Notes: generated from the sequence alone by a model not told the origin. A DNA stretch of 64,000 nt from an uncultured Parabacteroides sp. (GCF_905196875.1 NZ_CAJJWO010000018.1:19615-83614); one strand, 5' to 3'. Positions 44,254-53,426 are shown, numbered from the stretch's first letter. Made by a program: numbers and translations.

Positions 44254-44715
44254 ATGAGTGCAAATAATGCAAAGATTCAGTCTGTCCTGGAGACAACCTT
44301 TACTTCCGCTATCGGAAAACTGACTGCTGACGATTCCAATAGCTATCACAGTGATCTATATGTCCAGGCAGACCCTGAAAGCGGGGAACTGCAAATCTAT
44401 GACGAAGAGGAACGGTTGCTGGATAAGACGATCGTATTCGACTGGGTAGGCTGTCCCTGTGAAGAAGACAAATTCAACAAGCAGGTAGCCAACAGTGTAA
44501 AATCTGTGCTGACTCTTTTAGTTGCGAAAAATATATTTGACAGTCCTCACATCATGAAACCTTTCTCTGTTAACCTGACAGACGAGGATTTCGTTGTAAT
44601 AGAGGAACTTCTCTTCCTTGACGACGAAGTTTTGCGTGCCGACGATCCGCTATTGAAAGATTTAGATGCAGATTTAGATGATTTTTTAGCCAAACTTCTT
44701 TCAGATGTCGAATAG
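44254..44715 (+). CDS. Acidic cytoplasmic protein of unknown function
   Basis: 153 residues with no signal peptide. It is strongly acidic; the last 35 residues contain Asp/Glu at nearly half of positions (LDDEVLRADDPLL, then DLDADLDDFLAKLL). It contains one Cys-x-Cys (WVGCPCEEDKF) that could bind a metal or be redox-active. I do not recognise a family. It has its own -7 box and is followed immediately by the tRNA-Thr unit. The size and single-domain look suggest a small conserved Bacteroidales protein. Confidence 0.7.
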   Translation: MSANNAKIQSVLETTFTSAIGKLTADDSNSYHSDLYVQADPESGELQIYDEEERLLDKTIVFDWVGCPCEEDKFNKQVANSVKSVLTLLVAKNIFDSPHIMKPFSVNLTDEDFVVIEELLFLDDEVLRADDPLLKDLDADLDDFLAKLLSDVE

Positions 44716-44721
44716 AGTTTT

Positions 44722-44729
44722 TACATTTG
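44722..44729 (+). promoter_or_regulatory. -7 box of tRNA-Thr
   Basis: TACATTTG fits TAnnTTTG and lies 41 bases before the tRNA, nearly the same spacing as for tRNA-Leu. Confidence 0.6.
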
Positions 44730-44770
44730 TGCCCGAATTGAAAAACAAGTAACAAGTAATATATAATGTT

Positions 44771-44843
<73 letters not shown>

Positions 44844-44854
44844 CACAATGTCAG

Positions 44855-44887
44855 GCAGTTATCCAGAAAAGATAACTGCTTTTTTTA
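44855..44887 (+). terminator. Terminator after tRNA-Thr
   Basis: GCAGTTATC (44855-44863) pairs with GATAACTGC (44871-44879), followed by eight T. Confidence 0.9.
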
Positions 44888-44958
44888 TTGCTTTTCATTG
44901 TTTGTTTAAACCTGTATTTTCTACTAATTGCAATTTTAAAATAATCGAGTAAAACAAT

Positions 44959-45558
44959 ATGAATAAAAAAGAAGTGATTTTCGTACTCTTAAATGAGTTT
45001 GCCGATTGGGAAGGAGCTTATATCGCTACCTGTCTGAATATAGGCGTAAAGCCCGGAAACCCTGTCAACTATACAGTAAAGACAATGTCTGTAACGAAAG
45101 ACCTTGTTATGTCGATAGGTGGCTTTAAGGTATCGCCCGATTACGACATAAATGATATACCAAAGAATCATTCCGGATTGATATTGATTGGCGGCATGCA
45201 TTGGTTCTCACCCGAAGCTGCACAAATCGTTCCGCTTGTAGAGAAAGCTATTAAGGAAAATAAATTGGTTGCCGGAATATGCAATGCTTCGGTTTTTCTT
45301 GGGGCGAACGGATTTTTAAACAATGTAAAGCATACAAGTAACGGAGTGGATTACCTGAAACAATATGCAGGAGAGAAATACATGGGAGAAGCTAACTATG
45401 TTGACAAGCATGCTGTAAGAGATGGTAATATTGTTACCGCCAACGGTACTGCTCCATTGGATTTCTGTCGTGAAATCTTATATGCATTGGATGCTGATAC
45501 ACCTGAAATAATAGAAGAGAGTTATCAGTTTTACACGAATGGTTTATCGCCGAAGTAA
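44959..45558 (+). CDS. DJ-1/PfpI family protein (class I glutamine amidotransferase-like fold)
   Basis: 199 residues, cytoplasmic. It has the nucleophile elbow VAGICNASVFLG with Cys108, preceded by the conserved LILIGGMHWF strand. Members include putative glyoxalase/deglycase, protease-like and stress proteins, and many are amidase-like with unknown substrate. The segment resembles those annotated as 'glutamine amidotransferase' near YajL/ThiJ. It stands alone; no clear -7 box was found between it and the tRNA terminator. Activity is not assigned. Confidence 0.87.
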   Translation: MNKKEVIFVLLNEFADWEGAYIATCLNIGVKPGNPVNYTVKTMSVTKDLVMSIGGFKVSPDYDINDIPKNHSGLILIGGMHWFSPEAAQIVPLVEKAIKENKLVAGICNASVFLGANGFLNNVKHTSNGVDYLKQYAGEKYMGEANYVDKHAVRDGNIVTANGTAPLDFCREILYALDADTPEIIEESYQFYTNGLSPK

Positions 45559-45605
45559 TCTCTTAAATAAAGAGACATTTTTTATTTCAGTATGCTTGAA
45601 AGTTT

Positions 45606-45613
45606 TACCTTTG
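45606..45613 (+). promoter_or_regulatory. -7 box of the ABC transporter gene
   Basis: TACCTTTG, exact consensus, 29 bases before ATG 45643. Confidence 0.65.
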
Positions 45614-45642
45614 TCCTGTAAATCATCATTATCTATGAATAT

Positions 45643-48549
45643 ATGAATGAAACCATTCTGAACGGTTTATTAAATCTGTTTGCAGTTTTTGCTTCGGCTG
45701 TGCGCATCGAGGAACAGCAGGCAAGCCGGGCGGTTCATTTTTATTTGTCCAGTCATTTTGGTGTTCGTTCTCATAAAGAGTATATTGAGTTATACAGTGA
45801 GTTGCGGAGTATGTACGACGATCCTCTTTTTCCTGTGGATAAGGAGAGAGTAGTACGTAATATCTGTGAGCAGATGAAGGTGAAGCTGATGGCGGAAGAA
45901 CAACTTCTTCTCCTGATCCGCTTTGTGGAGTTTGCTTATTCCAATAGTGAAGAGTTCGAGAACCATCTGTCTCTTTTTCATCTGGTGGCCGATATTTTTG
46001 CCATTCCACAGGAAGAGTTTGACGACATACTTGCATTTATAGTCGGTAAACCGTCTTCTTCTTTGCTTCTTATCAGTGGAGAAGAGACTGGAGCTGAAAA
46101 CCATATAACCCGTAAGGGAATGGACGGATTTATCCGTGTACTATTTATCCGTCGGTTCGATAAGCAGATATTTACCTATTATGGCACAGGGGGCGTTTTC
46201 ATGAACGATATCCCATTATCATCGGGAATATTTTATGCCTGGCAGCACAGTAGCGTATTGAAAGGGCCTTTATTTCTTCCGGTTTATTACAGTGATTTAT
46301 TGACTGTCTATAATAAGAATGAACGGAAAGAAACGATTTCTCTGGCAGGTAGAGATTTGAATTTTACTTTTAAAAATAGCTCTAACGGACTGCATAACTT
46401 TTCCTTCAACCTGGAGTCGGGACAACTGGTCGCTATTATGGGAGGAAGTGGAGTCGGTAAGTCTACTTTACTGGGTATTATGAACGGGAATATTCACCCG
46501 GACGAAGGGAGTATAACCGTAAATGGCTATCCGTTGGATGCCCCTGAAGCCCGGCAACTGATCGGTTTTGTTCCGCAAGACGATTTGTTGATTGAAGAAC
46601 TTACCGTTTATCAGAACCTCTGGTTTACAGCCCGCCTTTGTTTTGCCCGTCTTTCGGAACCAGAGATTAAAGAACGGGTCGATACGGTCCTGAAAGATTT
46701 GGATCTGGAAAGTATAAAAGATCTGGAAGTCGGTTCGCCCATCCGTAAAACGATCAGTGGCGGACAACGTAAACGGTTGAATATCGCTCTTGAACTGATT
46801 CGTGAGCCGGCTATTCTGTATCTGGATGAGCCTACCTCCGGTTTGTCTTCGTCAGATTCAGAGAAAGTTATTATGTTGTTGAAGGAACAGACCCACCGTG
46901 GAAGGCTGGTTGTCGTGAATATTCACCAACCATCGTCGGAAATCTATAAGTTGTTCGACCGCCTTTGGTTGTTGGATCGGGGAGGGTATCCTATCTATGA
47001 TGGGAATCCGATAGAAGCGATTATCTATTTCAAGCAAGCGGCCAAATATACCGATCCGGATATCAGTGTTTGCAGTACCTGCGGAAATGTCAATCCGGAA
47101 TTGATATTGAACATCATAGATTCGAAGAAGATCGACGACAGCGGTAACCAGACGAATATCCGGAAGTTTACCCCTGAGGAATGGCATGAGAAATATGTTT
47201 CGGAGAGGCCTGCTTACACAACTGTCGAGGAGAAAGATTTGCCTGACAGCAAACAGCGGAAACCTTCCTGGTTTAAGCAATTCTGTATTTTCCTGGAACG
47301 GAATATCCGAACAAAGTTGGTTAATAAACAGTATCTGGTAATCACCTTACTGGAAGCTCCTCTGTTGGCATTGATTGTCGCTTTGCTTACTCGTTATGTG
47401 GATGGTGACGAGTATACTCTGCTTGCCAACAAGAACTTTGTGTCTTATATCTTTATGTCGGTTATTGTCGTGACCTTTATGGGGTTAAGCATAAGTGCCG
47501 AAGAGATCATAAAAGACAAGCCTATCCTGAAGCGTGAACATTTTCTCCGGTTGAGCCGCAGTAGCTACCTCACTTCCAAGATGGTCTACCTTCTGATAGT
47601 ATCGGGACTGCAGTCTTTGCTTTTTGTTTTAGTGGGGAATTCTATCATGGGAGTTGGATGGGAGATGTTCGGTATCTGGTGGAGTATCCTTTGGGCTACC
47701 TCTTTCCTGGCAAACCTGACGGGATTGATCTTGTCGCAGTCGATGAATTCTGTTGTAGCCATCTATATCACGATCCCTCTTTTGCTTATTCCGCAGATAT
47801 TACTTTGTGGATTGGTGATCAAGTTCGATGACCTGAATACCCGTGCATCGAAGGAAAATAAAGTGCCGCTGATCGGTGAAATTATCCCTTCACGCTGGGC
47901 TTTCGAGGCCTTGATGGTGGAGCAGTTTGCCGATAATGCTTATAACCAGGCTTATTTCCCAATCGAAAGAGAAAAGTATCTGGCACAGTATTATGAGAAT
48001 ATACATGCAAAAGAGGTGCGTAGGCTGGCTGAACAACTGGAAATAAAGGATGACTCCGACAAACGATTGACGGTAGAAAATGAACTGGCTGTGTTGGGAC
48101 GTGCTGCCCGTATTGCTCCTTATGAGAAGAGCGAAAGCTATCTGTCGTATTTGGATAAGGTGGATACAGCTCTGCATGAACGTGCGCATAACTTTACTGC
48201 TTATCTGGATCAGGTGCAACAGGAAGATATACGTGAGAAAGGAACTGAGTGGGTAACTACCCAAAAGAGAGAACACCATAACTCTGCTATCGAAGATCTG
48301 GTGATGGGAGCCGGTGGGCGCAATTTTTATAAAGAGTACAGCCATCGTATTTATCCTGCGATAGGTCAAATATATGTAGTTCCGGATAACCCGTATGGCA
48401 GAGCTCCTTTCTATGCTTATGAGAAAAATTTGGGTGGTATTTCAATTTCTACGTATAATTTTAATTTATTGATTATAGGTTTCTTTGCATTTTTAGCGAT
48501 TATCGCTATATTCGCAGAGTTTCCGGGACGTTTCCTGAGAGAAGAGTGA
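45643..48549 (+). CDS. ABC-2 type transporter, fused ATPase and permease with N-terminal TerB-like domain
   Basis: 968 residues, laid out like the eukaryotic ABCG half-transporters. Residues 1-150 are helical and acidic and resemble a TerB-type domain (AEEQLLLLIRFVEFAYSNSEEF). A short beta-rich part precedes the ATPase (about 230-460): Walker A in GGSGVGKSTLL, signature ISGGQRKRLNIALEL, Walker B AILYLDEPTSGL, H-loop VNIHQPS. The permease (about 550 to the end) has around six membrane segments, with a charged extracytoplasmic insertion of about 170 residues before the last one. The transported substrate is unknown. The lipoprotein gene 34 bases downstream has no promoter of its own and is probably cotranscribed. 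Confidence 0.88.
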   Translation: MNETILNGLLNLFAVFASAVRIEEQQASRAVHFYLSSHFGVRSHKEYIELYSELRSMYDDPLFPVDKERVVRNICEQMKVKLMAEEQLLLLIRFVEFAYSNSEEFENHLSLFHLVADIFAIPQEEFDDILAFIVGKPSSSLLLISGEETGAENHITRKGMDGFIRVLFIRRFDKQIFTYYGTGGVFMNDIPLSSGIFYAWQHSSVLKGPLFLPVYYSDLLTVYNKNERKETISLAGRDLNFTFKNSSNGLHNFSFNLESGQLVAIMGGSGVGKSTLLGIMNGNIHPDEGSITVNGYPLDAPEARQLIGFVPQDDLLIEELTVYQNLWFTARLCFARLSEPEIKERVDTVLKDLDLESIKDLEVGSPIRKTISGGQRKRLNIALELIREPAILYLDEPTSGLSSSDSEKVIMLLKEQTHRGRLVVVNIHQPSSEIYKLFDRLWLLDRGGYPIYDGNPIEAIIYFKQAAKYTDPDISVCSTCGNVNPELILNIIDSKKIDDSGNQTNIRKFTPEEWHEKYVSERPAYTTVEEKDLPDSKQRKPSWFKQFCIFLERNIRTKLVNKQYLVITLLEAPLLALIVALLTRYVDGDEYTLLANKNFVSYIFMSVIVVTFMGLSISAEEIIKDKPILKREHFLRLSRSSYLTSKMVYLLIVSGLQSLLFVLVGNSIMGVGWEMFGIWWSILWATSFLANLTGLILSQSMNSVVAIYITIPLLLIPQILLCGLVIKFDDLNTRASKENKVPLIGEIIPSRWAFEALMVEQFADNAYNQAYFPIEREKYLAQYYENIHAKEVRRLAEQLEIKDDSDKRLTVENELAVLGRAARIAPYEKSESYLSYLDKVDTALHERAHNFTAYLDQVQQEDIREKGTEWVTTQKREHHNSAIEDLVMGAGGRNFYKEYSHRIYPAIGQIYVVPDNPYGRAPFYAYEKNLGGISISTYNFNLLIIGFFAFLAIIAIFAEFPGRFLREE

Positions 48550-48583
48550 AAAAGCTGGAATATAAATTATTAAATAAAGTAAC

Positions 48584-49411
48584 ATGAAAAAGAGTGTATT
48601 AAGCGTGCTTGCAATAGCCGCATTAATGGTAGGCATGGTTTCCTGTAATGGAGCTAAGAAATCTGATGATGCCCAGAAAACGGAAGAAGCAGCCGTTATA
48701 GCCGGTAAAGCTCCGAAAGATTTGTTGACAGAAGAGGTAAAACAGGAAACTGTTAAGTTTCTGGCTGATATGCCGGAGTCTGAGCTTCCTTATCGTTTGT
48801 CAAGCGGCGAAGTTCAGGTTAAAGTGGCTGATTTGACATATATGCTGCCGGTAGCTAAAGCTGCTGAACTGAGTACTGCTACACAGAAAGCACGTGCACT
48901 TGGTATGTATATGGCTGATTACAACGTATTGAAAGCTATCGGGCAGCCTACTGCTGAGGTAGAAGGTGCTATTGTAAAACTGGCTACAGACCTGAATGTT
49001 TCTTTTGTATTGGATATCCTGAAAGAAGAAGCTCCGAAAGATGCAACTAAAGAACAATTGCAGGCTTTCATGAATGCACAGGAAGATAAGATCATCGATA
49101 AGATGGCTGCAGAAAACAAAATAGATGTACAGATCGAGATCTTAGGTGCATCTTCTGCTGAATATGCTTGTCTGTTTGCTAATCCTACATTGGTTGTTAA
49201 GGGGGATGCTACATCTGCCGGTCTGTCTGCCAATATGGAAAAACGTGTGACTATGCTGGAAGAAGTAGTAGCCGACCTGGCTTCTTATTATCCGGACCTG
49301 CAACAGCTGGGCACAACTATCAGTCCGCTAAAAGAAAAAGTGACAACAATTCAGGATGCCAGAGCTGCTAATGCAGAAATCATGGGTATCCGTGATGCTT
49401 TATTGAAATAA
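48584..49411 (+). CDS. Lipoprotein of unknown function paired with the ABC transporter
   Basis: 275 residues with a lipoprotein signal (AALMVGMVSC, Cys22). The mature protein is entirely helical, rich in Ala, Lys and Glu; it resembles small Bacteroidetes lipoproteins without a named domain. No catalytic residues are evident. Position directly after the transporter gene suggests a periplasmic accessory role, for example stabilising or coupling the exporter. A bidirectional terminator follows. Confidence 0.68.
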   Translation: MKKSVLSVLAIAALMVGMVSCNGAKKSDDAQKTEEAAVIAGKAPKDLLTEEVKQETVKFLADMPESELPYRLSSGEVQVKVADLTYMLPVAKAAELSTATQKARALGMYMADYNVLKAIGQPTAEVEGAIVKLATDLNVSFVLDILKEEAPKDATKEQLQAFMNAQEDKIIDKMAAENKIDVQIEILGASSAEYACLFANPTLVVKGDATSAGLSANMEKRVTMLEEVVADLASYYPDLQQLGTTISPLKEKVTTIQDARAANAEIMGIRDALLK

Positions 49412-49433
49412 ATACATATATATAATGTATATA

Positions 49434-49474
49434 AAAAAACGGAGATGTGCCGATCGGTGCATCTCCGTTTTTTT
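49434..49474. terminator. Bidirectional terminator between convergent units
   Basis: AAACGGAGATG pairs with CATCTCCGTTT. A-rich sequence stands on the left and T-rich sequence on the right, so it can end the lipoprotein transcript on the plus strand and the partner-switching operon on the minus strand. Confidence 0.87.
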
Positions 49475-49490
49475 ATCCGGTAAAAGTAAG

Positions 49491-50654
49491 TTAGCCTTGA
49501 TACGTGATGGACAACAAGGTGATGTCGTCCGATTGTACGGCTCCGACAACGAACTTTCCAACCTTCTCTGTTATTTTATCAACGATTTCTTTCGGACTCT
49601 TTCCGATCAACTCCTGACAGTTTTCAAGCAACCGCTGTTCGCTGTATTGCTCGTGGCGGGTATTCATCGCTTCTGTGATTCCGTCGGTGTAGAGCAACAG
49701 GTTGTCTCCCGGCAATAGCTGTAAAGTCTTTTCGTGATAGGTGATATCGTCTATGCTTCCTAATATAAAGTCGTTTGTCAGCGGTACGGATACAACTGTA
49801 TTATCTGCTTTCATCAGGATAGGAGGGTTGTGTCCTGCATTGCAATAGGTCACGAGGCCTGTATTCAGATTCAGTATGCCATAGAATACGGTGACAAACA
49901 TTTCGTTTGTATTTTCCTGGCAAAGAAATGCATTCGAACGTTGCATACACGTGGCTGCAGAGTTCTCATTCAGTGCTATTGTCCGGATAACTGTCCGGCT
50001 GATCGCCATAAAGATGGCGGCCGGGACTCCTTTGCCTGCAACATCTGCAATTACGAATCCCAAACGATCCTGGTCTATGCGGAAGAAATCGTAAAAGTCG
50101 CCTCCCACATATTTAGCCGCATTCATATAGGCATAGATATCGAATGACTTCAGTTCCGGAAACGGCGGAAACGTTTTTGGCAGGATGGTCTGTTGTATTT
50201 CCTGAGCGATATGCAGGTCGTTACGAATAGACTCCAGCTGTGAGTGTTCCTGTTGTGCCTTCTTGATGAAGGATATCTGTTCGGCTGCCTTTTCGATCGT
50301 ACGTTCCAGGTCTTCCAGGTTGATTGGCTTTGTCGTAAAGTCGAATGCCCCCTGGTTCATGGCACTACGAATATTCTCCATATCGCCGTAAGCTGAAACC
50401 ATGATACATTTCAGAGCAGGATTCTGCATCTCATTTATTTTGGCAAGCAATGTCAGCCCGTCCATTTCCGGCATGTTGATGTCGCTTAATATAACATCGA
50501 AATCCGGTTGGACAAGCATGAGTTGGAGTGCTTCCAGTCCGTTGTGTGCAAAATAGAATTCATATTCTCCTTTCTTTATCTTGCGACGGAAGTATTGGGT
50601 AAGCAACCTTTCCAGGTCTAATTCATCATCTACACTTAATATTTTTATAGCCAT
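49491..50654 (-). CDS. Response regulator with PP2C/SpoIIE-type phosphatase output (RsbU/RsbP-like)
   Basis: 387 residues from ATG 50654; the frame extends 22 codons upstream but the receiver domain begins at MAIKILSVDDE. Residues 1-125 are the receiver: phospho-acceptor Asp in VILSDINMPEMDG, Thr/Ser in MVSAYGDME and Lys in FTTKPINLED. After a helical linker, the serine phosphatase domain (about 190-385) shows the metal-site motifs GGDFYDFF and FVIADVAGKGVPAAIF, then TYCNAGHNPP and LLLYTDGITEAMN. In partner switching such a phosphatase dephosphorylates the STAS protein when activated. The gene ends a five-gene operon. Confidence 0.93.
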   Translation of the reverse strand: MAIKILSVDDELDLERLLTQYFRRKIKKGEYEFYFAHNGLEALQLMLVQPDFDVILSDINMPEMDGLTLLAKINEMQNPALKCIMVSAYGDMENIRSAMNQGAFDFTTKPINLEDLERTIEKAAEQISFIKKAQQEHSQLESIRNDLHIAQEIQQTILPKTFPPFPELKSFDIYAYMNAAKYVGGDFYDFFRIDQDRLGFVIADVAGKGVPAAIFMAISRTVIRTIALNENSAATCMQRSNAFLCQENTNEMFVTVFYGILNLNTGLVTYCNAGHNPPILMKADNTVVSVPLTNDFILGSIDDITYHEKTLQLLPGDNLLLYTDGITEAMNTRHEQYSEQRLLENCQELIGKSPKEIVDKITEKVGKFVVGAVQSDDITLLSITYQG

Positions 50655-50668
50655 GACTTTTGTCTCTG

Positions 50669-51505
50669 TTATTGTTGGATAGGAATAGAAATAGTAAAAC
50701 GGGTATATTCGCCGGGACAAGACTCCATCCCGATCGTACCGTTGTGTTTTTGTTCGATAATCGATTTAGTGATCGACAACCCCAGGCCGGTACCTTCCCC
50801 GATAGGCTTTGTAGTGAAGAAGGGGGTATAAAGCTTCTTCTTTACCTCTTCGGAAATACCCTGTCCGTTATCTTCTATAACCAGGGCGATACGGTCGCCT
50901 TCTTTCTTTAGGGAAACCTTGATTGTGGGCTGGTAAGCTGTGTCGGCTGCCTCTTTCGACTTGCTGAATACGGCATAACAGGCGTTGTTCATCAGGTTGA
51001 GTATGGCACGGCTGAAGTCCTGCGGAATAACCTTTACCAATGGCAAGTCGTCGGCATAATTCTCTTGTATAGCCACGTTGAAGCTTTTATTATTCGCTCT
51101 GACGGCATGGTAAGAAAGCCATATATATTCTTTGGTCAGCTGTTGCAGGTCGGTAGGGATATATTCGTCGTCTTTGCCACGTGAATAGAGCAGGATACCA
51201 CGCACAATGCTCGAAGCGCGGTTGCCGTTCTCTTCGATCTTACTCATATTCCCCTCCAGGTCGGACATAATTTCTTTGATCTCTTCGACCGAGTCTTCCG
51301 GTAATGCATCCCCGAGTTCGTCCAACACTTCCTGCATATCCTTTAGTAACTTCTGCGAAACTTTGCTGAAATTGATTACGAAGTTGAGCGGATTTTGTAT
51401 CTCATGCGCAATACCGGCACTCAATAATCCGAGCGAAGCCATCTTTTCCTGCTGGCTGATCTGCTTCCGCAGATTCTCAATCTCTTTTTGGGTATTCTCA
51501 TTCAT
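50669..51505 (-). CDS. Cytoplasmic sensor histidine kinase
   Basis: 278 residues without a transmembrane segment. A short coiled coil (NTQKEIENLRKQISQQEKM) leads into HisKA with an intact H-box, GLLSAGIAHEIQNPLNFV. The HATPase_c domain has N-box ILNLMNNACYAV, G1 VIEDNGQGIS and G2 GTGLGLSITKSI. It overlaps the start-side neighbour by eight bases and is the likely active kinase for the receiver-phosphatase encoded 14 bases downstream. The input must come through protein partners, since it has no sensor domain of its own. Confidence 0.92.
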   Translation of the reverse strand: MNENTQKEIENLRKQISQQEKMASLGLLSAGIAHEIQNPLNFVINFSKVSQKLLKDMQEVLDELGDALPEDSVEEIKEIMSDLEGNMSKIEENGNRASSIVRGILLYSRGKDDEYIPTDLQQLTKEYIWLSYHAVRANNKSFNVAIQENYADDLPLVKVIPQDFSRAILNLMNNACYAVFSKSKEAADTAYQPTIKVSLKKEGDRIALVIEDNGQGISEEVKKKLYTPFFTTKPIGEGTGLGLSITKSIIEQKHNGTIGMESCPGEYTRFTISIPIQQ

Positions 51506-52619
51506 TGTTGATCCTTTTTTGACTGATGGGAATTGTAATTAGGAATTCAGTATAGTTATCCTTTTCGCTTTTTGTCAGGATCGACCCCTGATGGTTTAGG
51601 ATAACTTCACGGCAGAGATACAACCCGACACCGGCTGCTTCGGCCGAAGGTTTCGTTGTAAAGAATGGTTCGAATATCCTGTCTTTGATATTGTCTTCGA
51701 TACCTATTCCGTTATCGTAGATACTGATAAATGCAGTATTGTTCGCTTTTTCCTCCAATTTGATCGTAATAAACGGAGTGAAACTTTCTTTCTGGAGTTT
51801 CCGGAGCAGTGCATAAATACTGTTTTTAAGAATGCTGCCTATTGCTTTATTCATCTGTTCGATATCGATTTCCACCATAAGCGGCTTTTCCGGGCATTCG
51901 AGATTTATCTGTATCTGGTTTTCTTCAATTTCTTTCCTGAATAATTTGTTGACGACATCTATATTGACCTTACACAACTCGCTCAGATCGGTCGCAGTAA
52001 CATCGCCGTGACGGTCTTTCAACAACTCTTCCATAGCTTTGACGATGCGGACCGTGTTACAACCATGCTCATTGATTTTTTGCAGGTTGCCTTCTATCAT
52101 ATCGAGTATTTCGACGCTGTCTTCATAAATTTCTTTTGTCATGACGGCTCGCTCGTCCGTGATGTTCTCTTTCAATTCCTTGATCAGGTCTGCCGATAGG
52201 CCGGCAAAGTTATTGATATAGTTTACCGGATTGAGGATACGGTCTACCAATCCCTGTGTAAGCTGTCCTACGGTTGCCAGCTTTTCCTTCCGTACCAGTT
52301 CGTCCTGCGCTTCGGCCAGAGCATCCAGTGCTTTCGACAGTTTTTCCGATTCTTTCAATACCTGGTCGCGCTGGATACGGAGCTCAATGGTACGTTCTTC
52401 CACTATCTTGGCAAGGTATTCTTTTTGTTTCAGCTTTTTCCGCAGACGTCCCTTCAGGATATAAAGGATGATCTGTGCAACGATCGTGATACCGGGAATC
52501 GTCTCCCAATCGTAGTAAAGTCCAGCAATAATAAGTATCCAGCCTACCAGCGTCAGCTTTTCTATGATGCGCAGCTGTCTTTTGAGGGATGCTATTTCTT
52601 TTATATCGAAGTCGGCCAT
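51498..52619 (-). CDS. Membrane histidine-kinase-like protein lacking the phospho-acceptor histidine
   Basis: 373 residues. Two transmembrane segments occupy about residues 22-55, followed by a long coiled coil (62-112). The H-box region reads GQLTQGLVDRILNPVNYINN: Asp126 and Arg127 stand where the canonical His-Glu would be (codon GAC at 52242-52244). The HATPase_c domain keeps G1 IYDNGIGIEDN and G2 GVGLYLCREV, but its N-box (AIGSILKNSIYAL) is less typical. It therefore can bind ATP but probably cannot autophosphorylate on histidine. It sits just before an intact kinase gene, suggesting a regulatory pseudokinase that signals to it. Confidence 0.88.
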   Translation of the reverse strand: MADFDIKEIASLKRQLRIIEKLTLVGWILIIAGLYYDWETIPGITIVAQIILYILKGRLRKKLKQKEYLAKIVEERTIELRIQRDQVLKESEKLSKALDALAEAQDELVRKEKLATVGQLTQGLVDRILNPVNYINNFAGLSADLIKELKENITDERAVMTKEIYEDSVEILDMIEGNLQKINEHGCNTVRIVKAMEELLKDRHGDVTATDLSELCKVNIDVVNKLFRKEIEENQIQINLECPEKPLMVEIDIEQMNKAIGSILKNSIYALLRKLQKESFTPFITIKLEEKANNTAFISIYDNGIGIEDNIKDRIFEPFFTTKPSAEAAGVGLYLCREVILNHQGSILTKSEKDNYTEFLITIPISQKRINNE

Positions 52620-52620
52620 A

Positions 52621-53028
52621 TCACTGAATTTCTTTAGTCATTGTTAATATATTCTTTCCTTCGGAGCGGTCATATCTGACATCCGTCATCAATTGTTTAA
52701 CCAGGAAAATACCTAGTCCGCCGATCGGGCGTTCTTCTACCGAAAGGGTAATATCCGGTTCCTGATTTTCCAGCGGATTGAACCGGATGCCGTTGTCGGT
52801 CACAACTATTTTCAACAGTCCCTCTTCACACCCCATGTCAATGCGTATATCCCCTTCTGAATTGGGATATGCATATTGAATAACATTCGTCACAGCTTCG
52901 TCCATCGCCAACTTTATCTGTATGAGCAATGTTGCATCGATACCGCAATGTCCAGCCTGCTGTTCCAGGAAATCATATAGAAGGGCAAGCTGGTCAGGAT
53001 TATTCTTAATATGTAGTGTGCTGGTCAT
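52621..53028 (-). CDS. RsbW-like anti-sigma serine kinase (HATPase)
   Basis: 135 residues: a stand-alone GHKL ATPase. The N-box KLAMDEAVTNVIQYAYPN and G2 region PIGGLGIFLVKQL identify the RsbW/SpoIIAB class. These kinases phosphorylate a STAS partner and release or bind a third protein accordingly. The partner is encoded 21 bases upstream. The usual sigma-B target is absent from Bacteroidetes, so the protein it controls is unknown. The stop lies one base before the next gene. Confidence 0.92.
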   Translation of the reverse strand: MTSTLHIKNNPDQLALLYDFLEQQAGHCGIDATLLIQIKLAMDEAVTNVIQYAYPNSEGDIRIDMGCEEGLLKIVVTDNGIRFNPLENQEPDITLSVEERPIGGLGIFLVKQLMTDVRYDRSEGKNILTMTKEIQ

Positions 53029-53049
53029 TTTACCGGAGTTTGGATCTTA

Positions 53050-53349
53050 TTACTCAATGGTAAGGAAAGAGTTGAATCCGGTTATTTTGAATATATCCAT
53101 AATGCTGCTCTGGATATTCCTCAACACGAAAGTTCCGCCTTTCTGGCTCATCTTTTTTTGTAGAATAAGAAGTAAACGCAGGCCGGCACTGCTGATATAA
53201 CTAAGGTCGGTGCCATCGAGTATTACTTTCTTTACATCTCTCTCAAGGATGTCCATGATCTCTTTTTCCAAATCGGGCGAACTCAAGGTATCCAGTTGGC
53301 CGGAAAGACTGATCACTGTCTCTATTCCGTGTTTTATTTTTATTTCCAT
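53050..53349 (-). CDS. STAS-domain anti-sigma factor antagonist (RsbV/SpoIIAA-like)
   Basis: 99 residues, one STAS domain. The phosphorylatable serine lies in DLSYISSAGLRLLL (Ser53 or Ser54), as in RsbV. It is the first gene of the operon and is preceded by its own promoter. In the unphosphorylated form it should bind the RsbW-like kinase; the phosphatase at the far end of the operon would restore that form. Confidence 0.94.
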   Translation of the reverse strand: MEIKIKHGIETVISLSGQLDTLSSPDLEKEIMDILERDVKKVILDGTDLSYISSAGLRLLLILQKKMSQKGGTFVLRNIQSSIMDIFKITGFNSFLTIE

Positions 53350-53372
53350 ATTCTTTTCGCTTTCAATTTAAG

Positions 53373-53404
53373 CAAATGTAAATATTATAATCTAACACAG
53401 CAAG
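53373..53404 (-). promoter_or_regulatory. Promoter of the partner-switching operon
   Basis: Minus strand: -33 CTTG (53401-53404), 20-base spacer, -7 TACATTTG (53373-53380). The leader is about 16 bases. Confidence 0.7.
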
Positions 53405-53426
53405 TTATTATCTTGATTTGTTAGTT

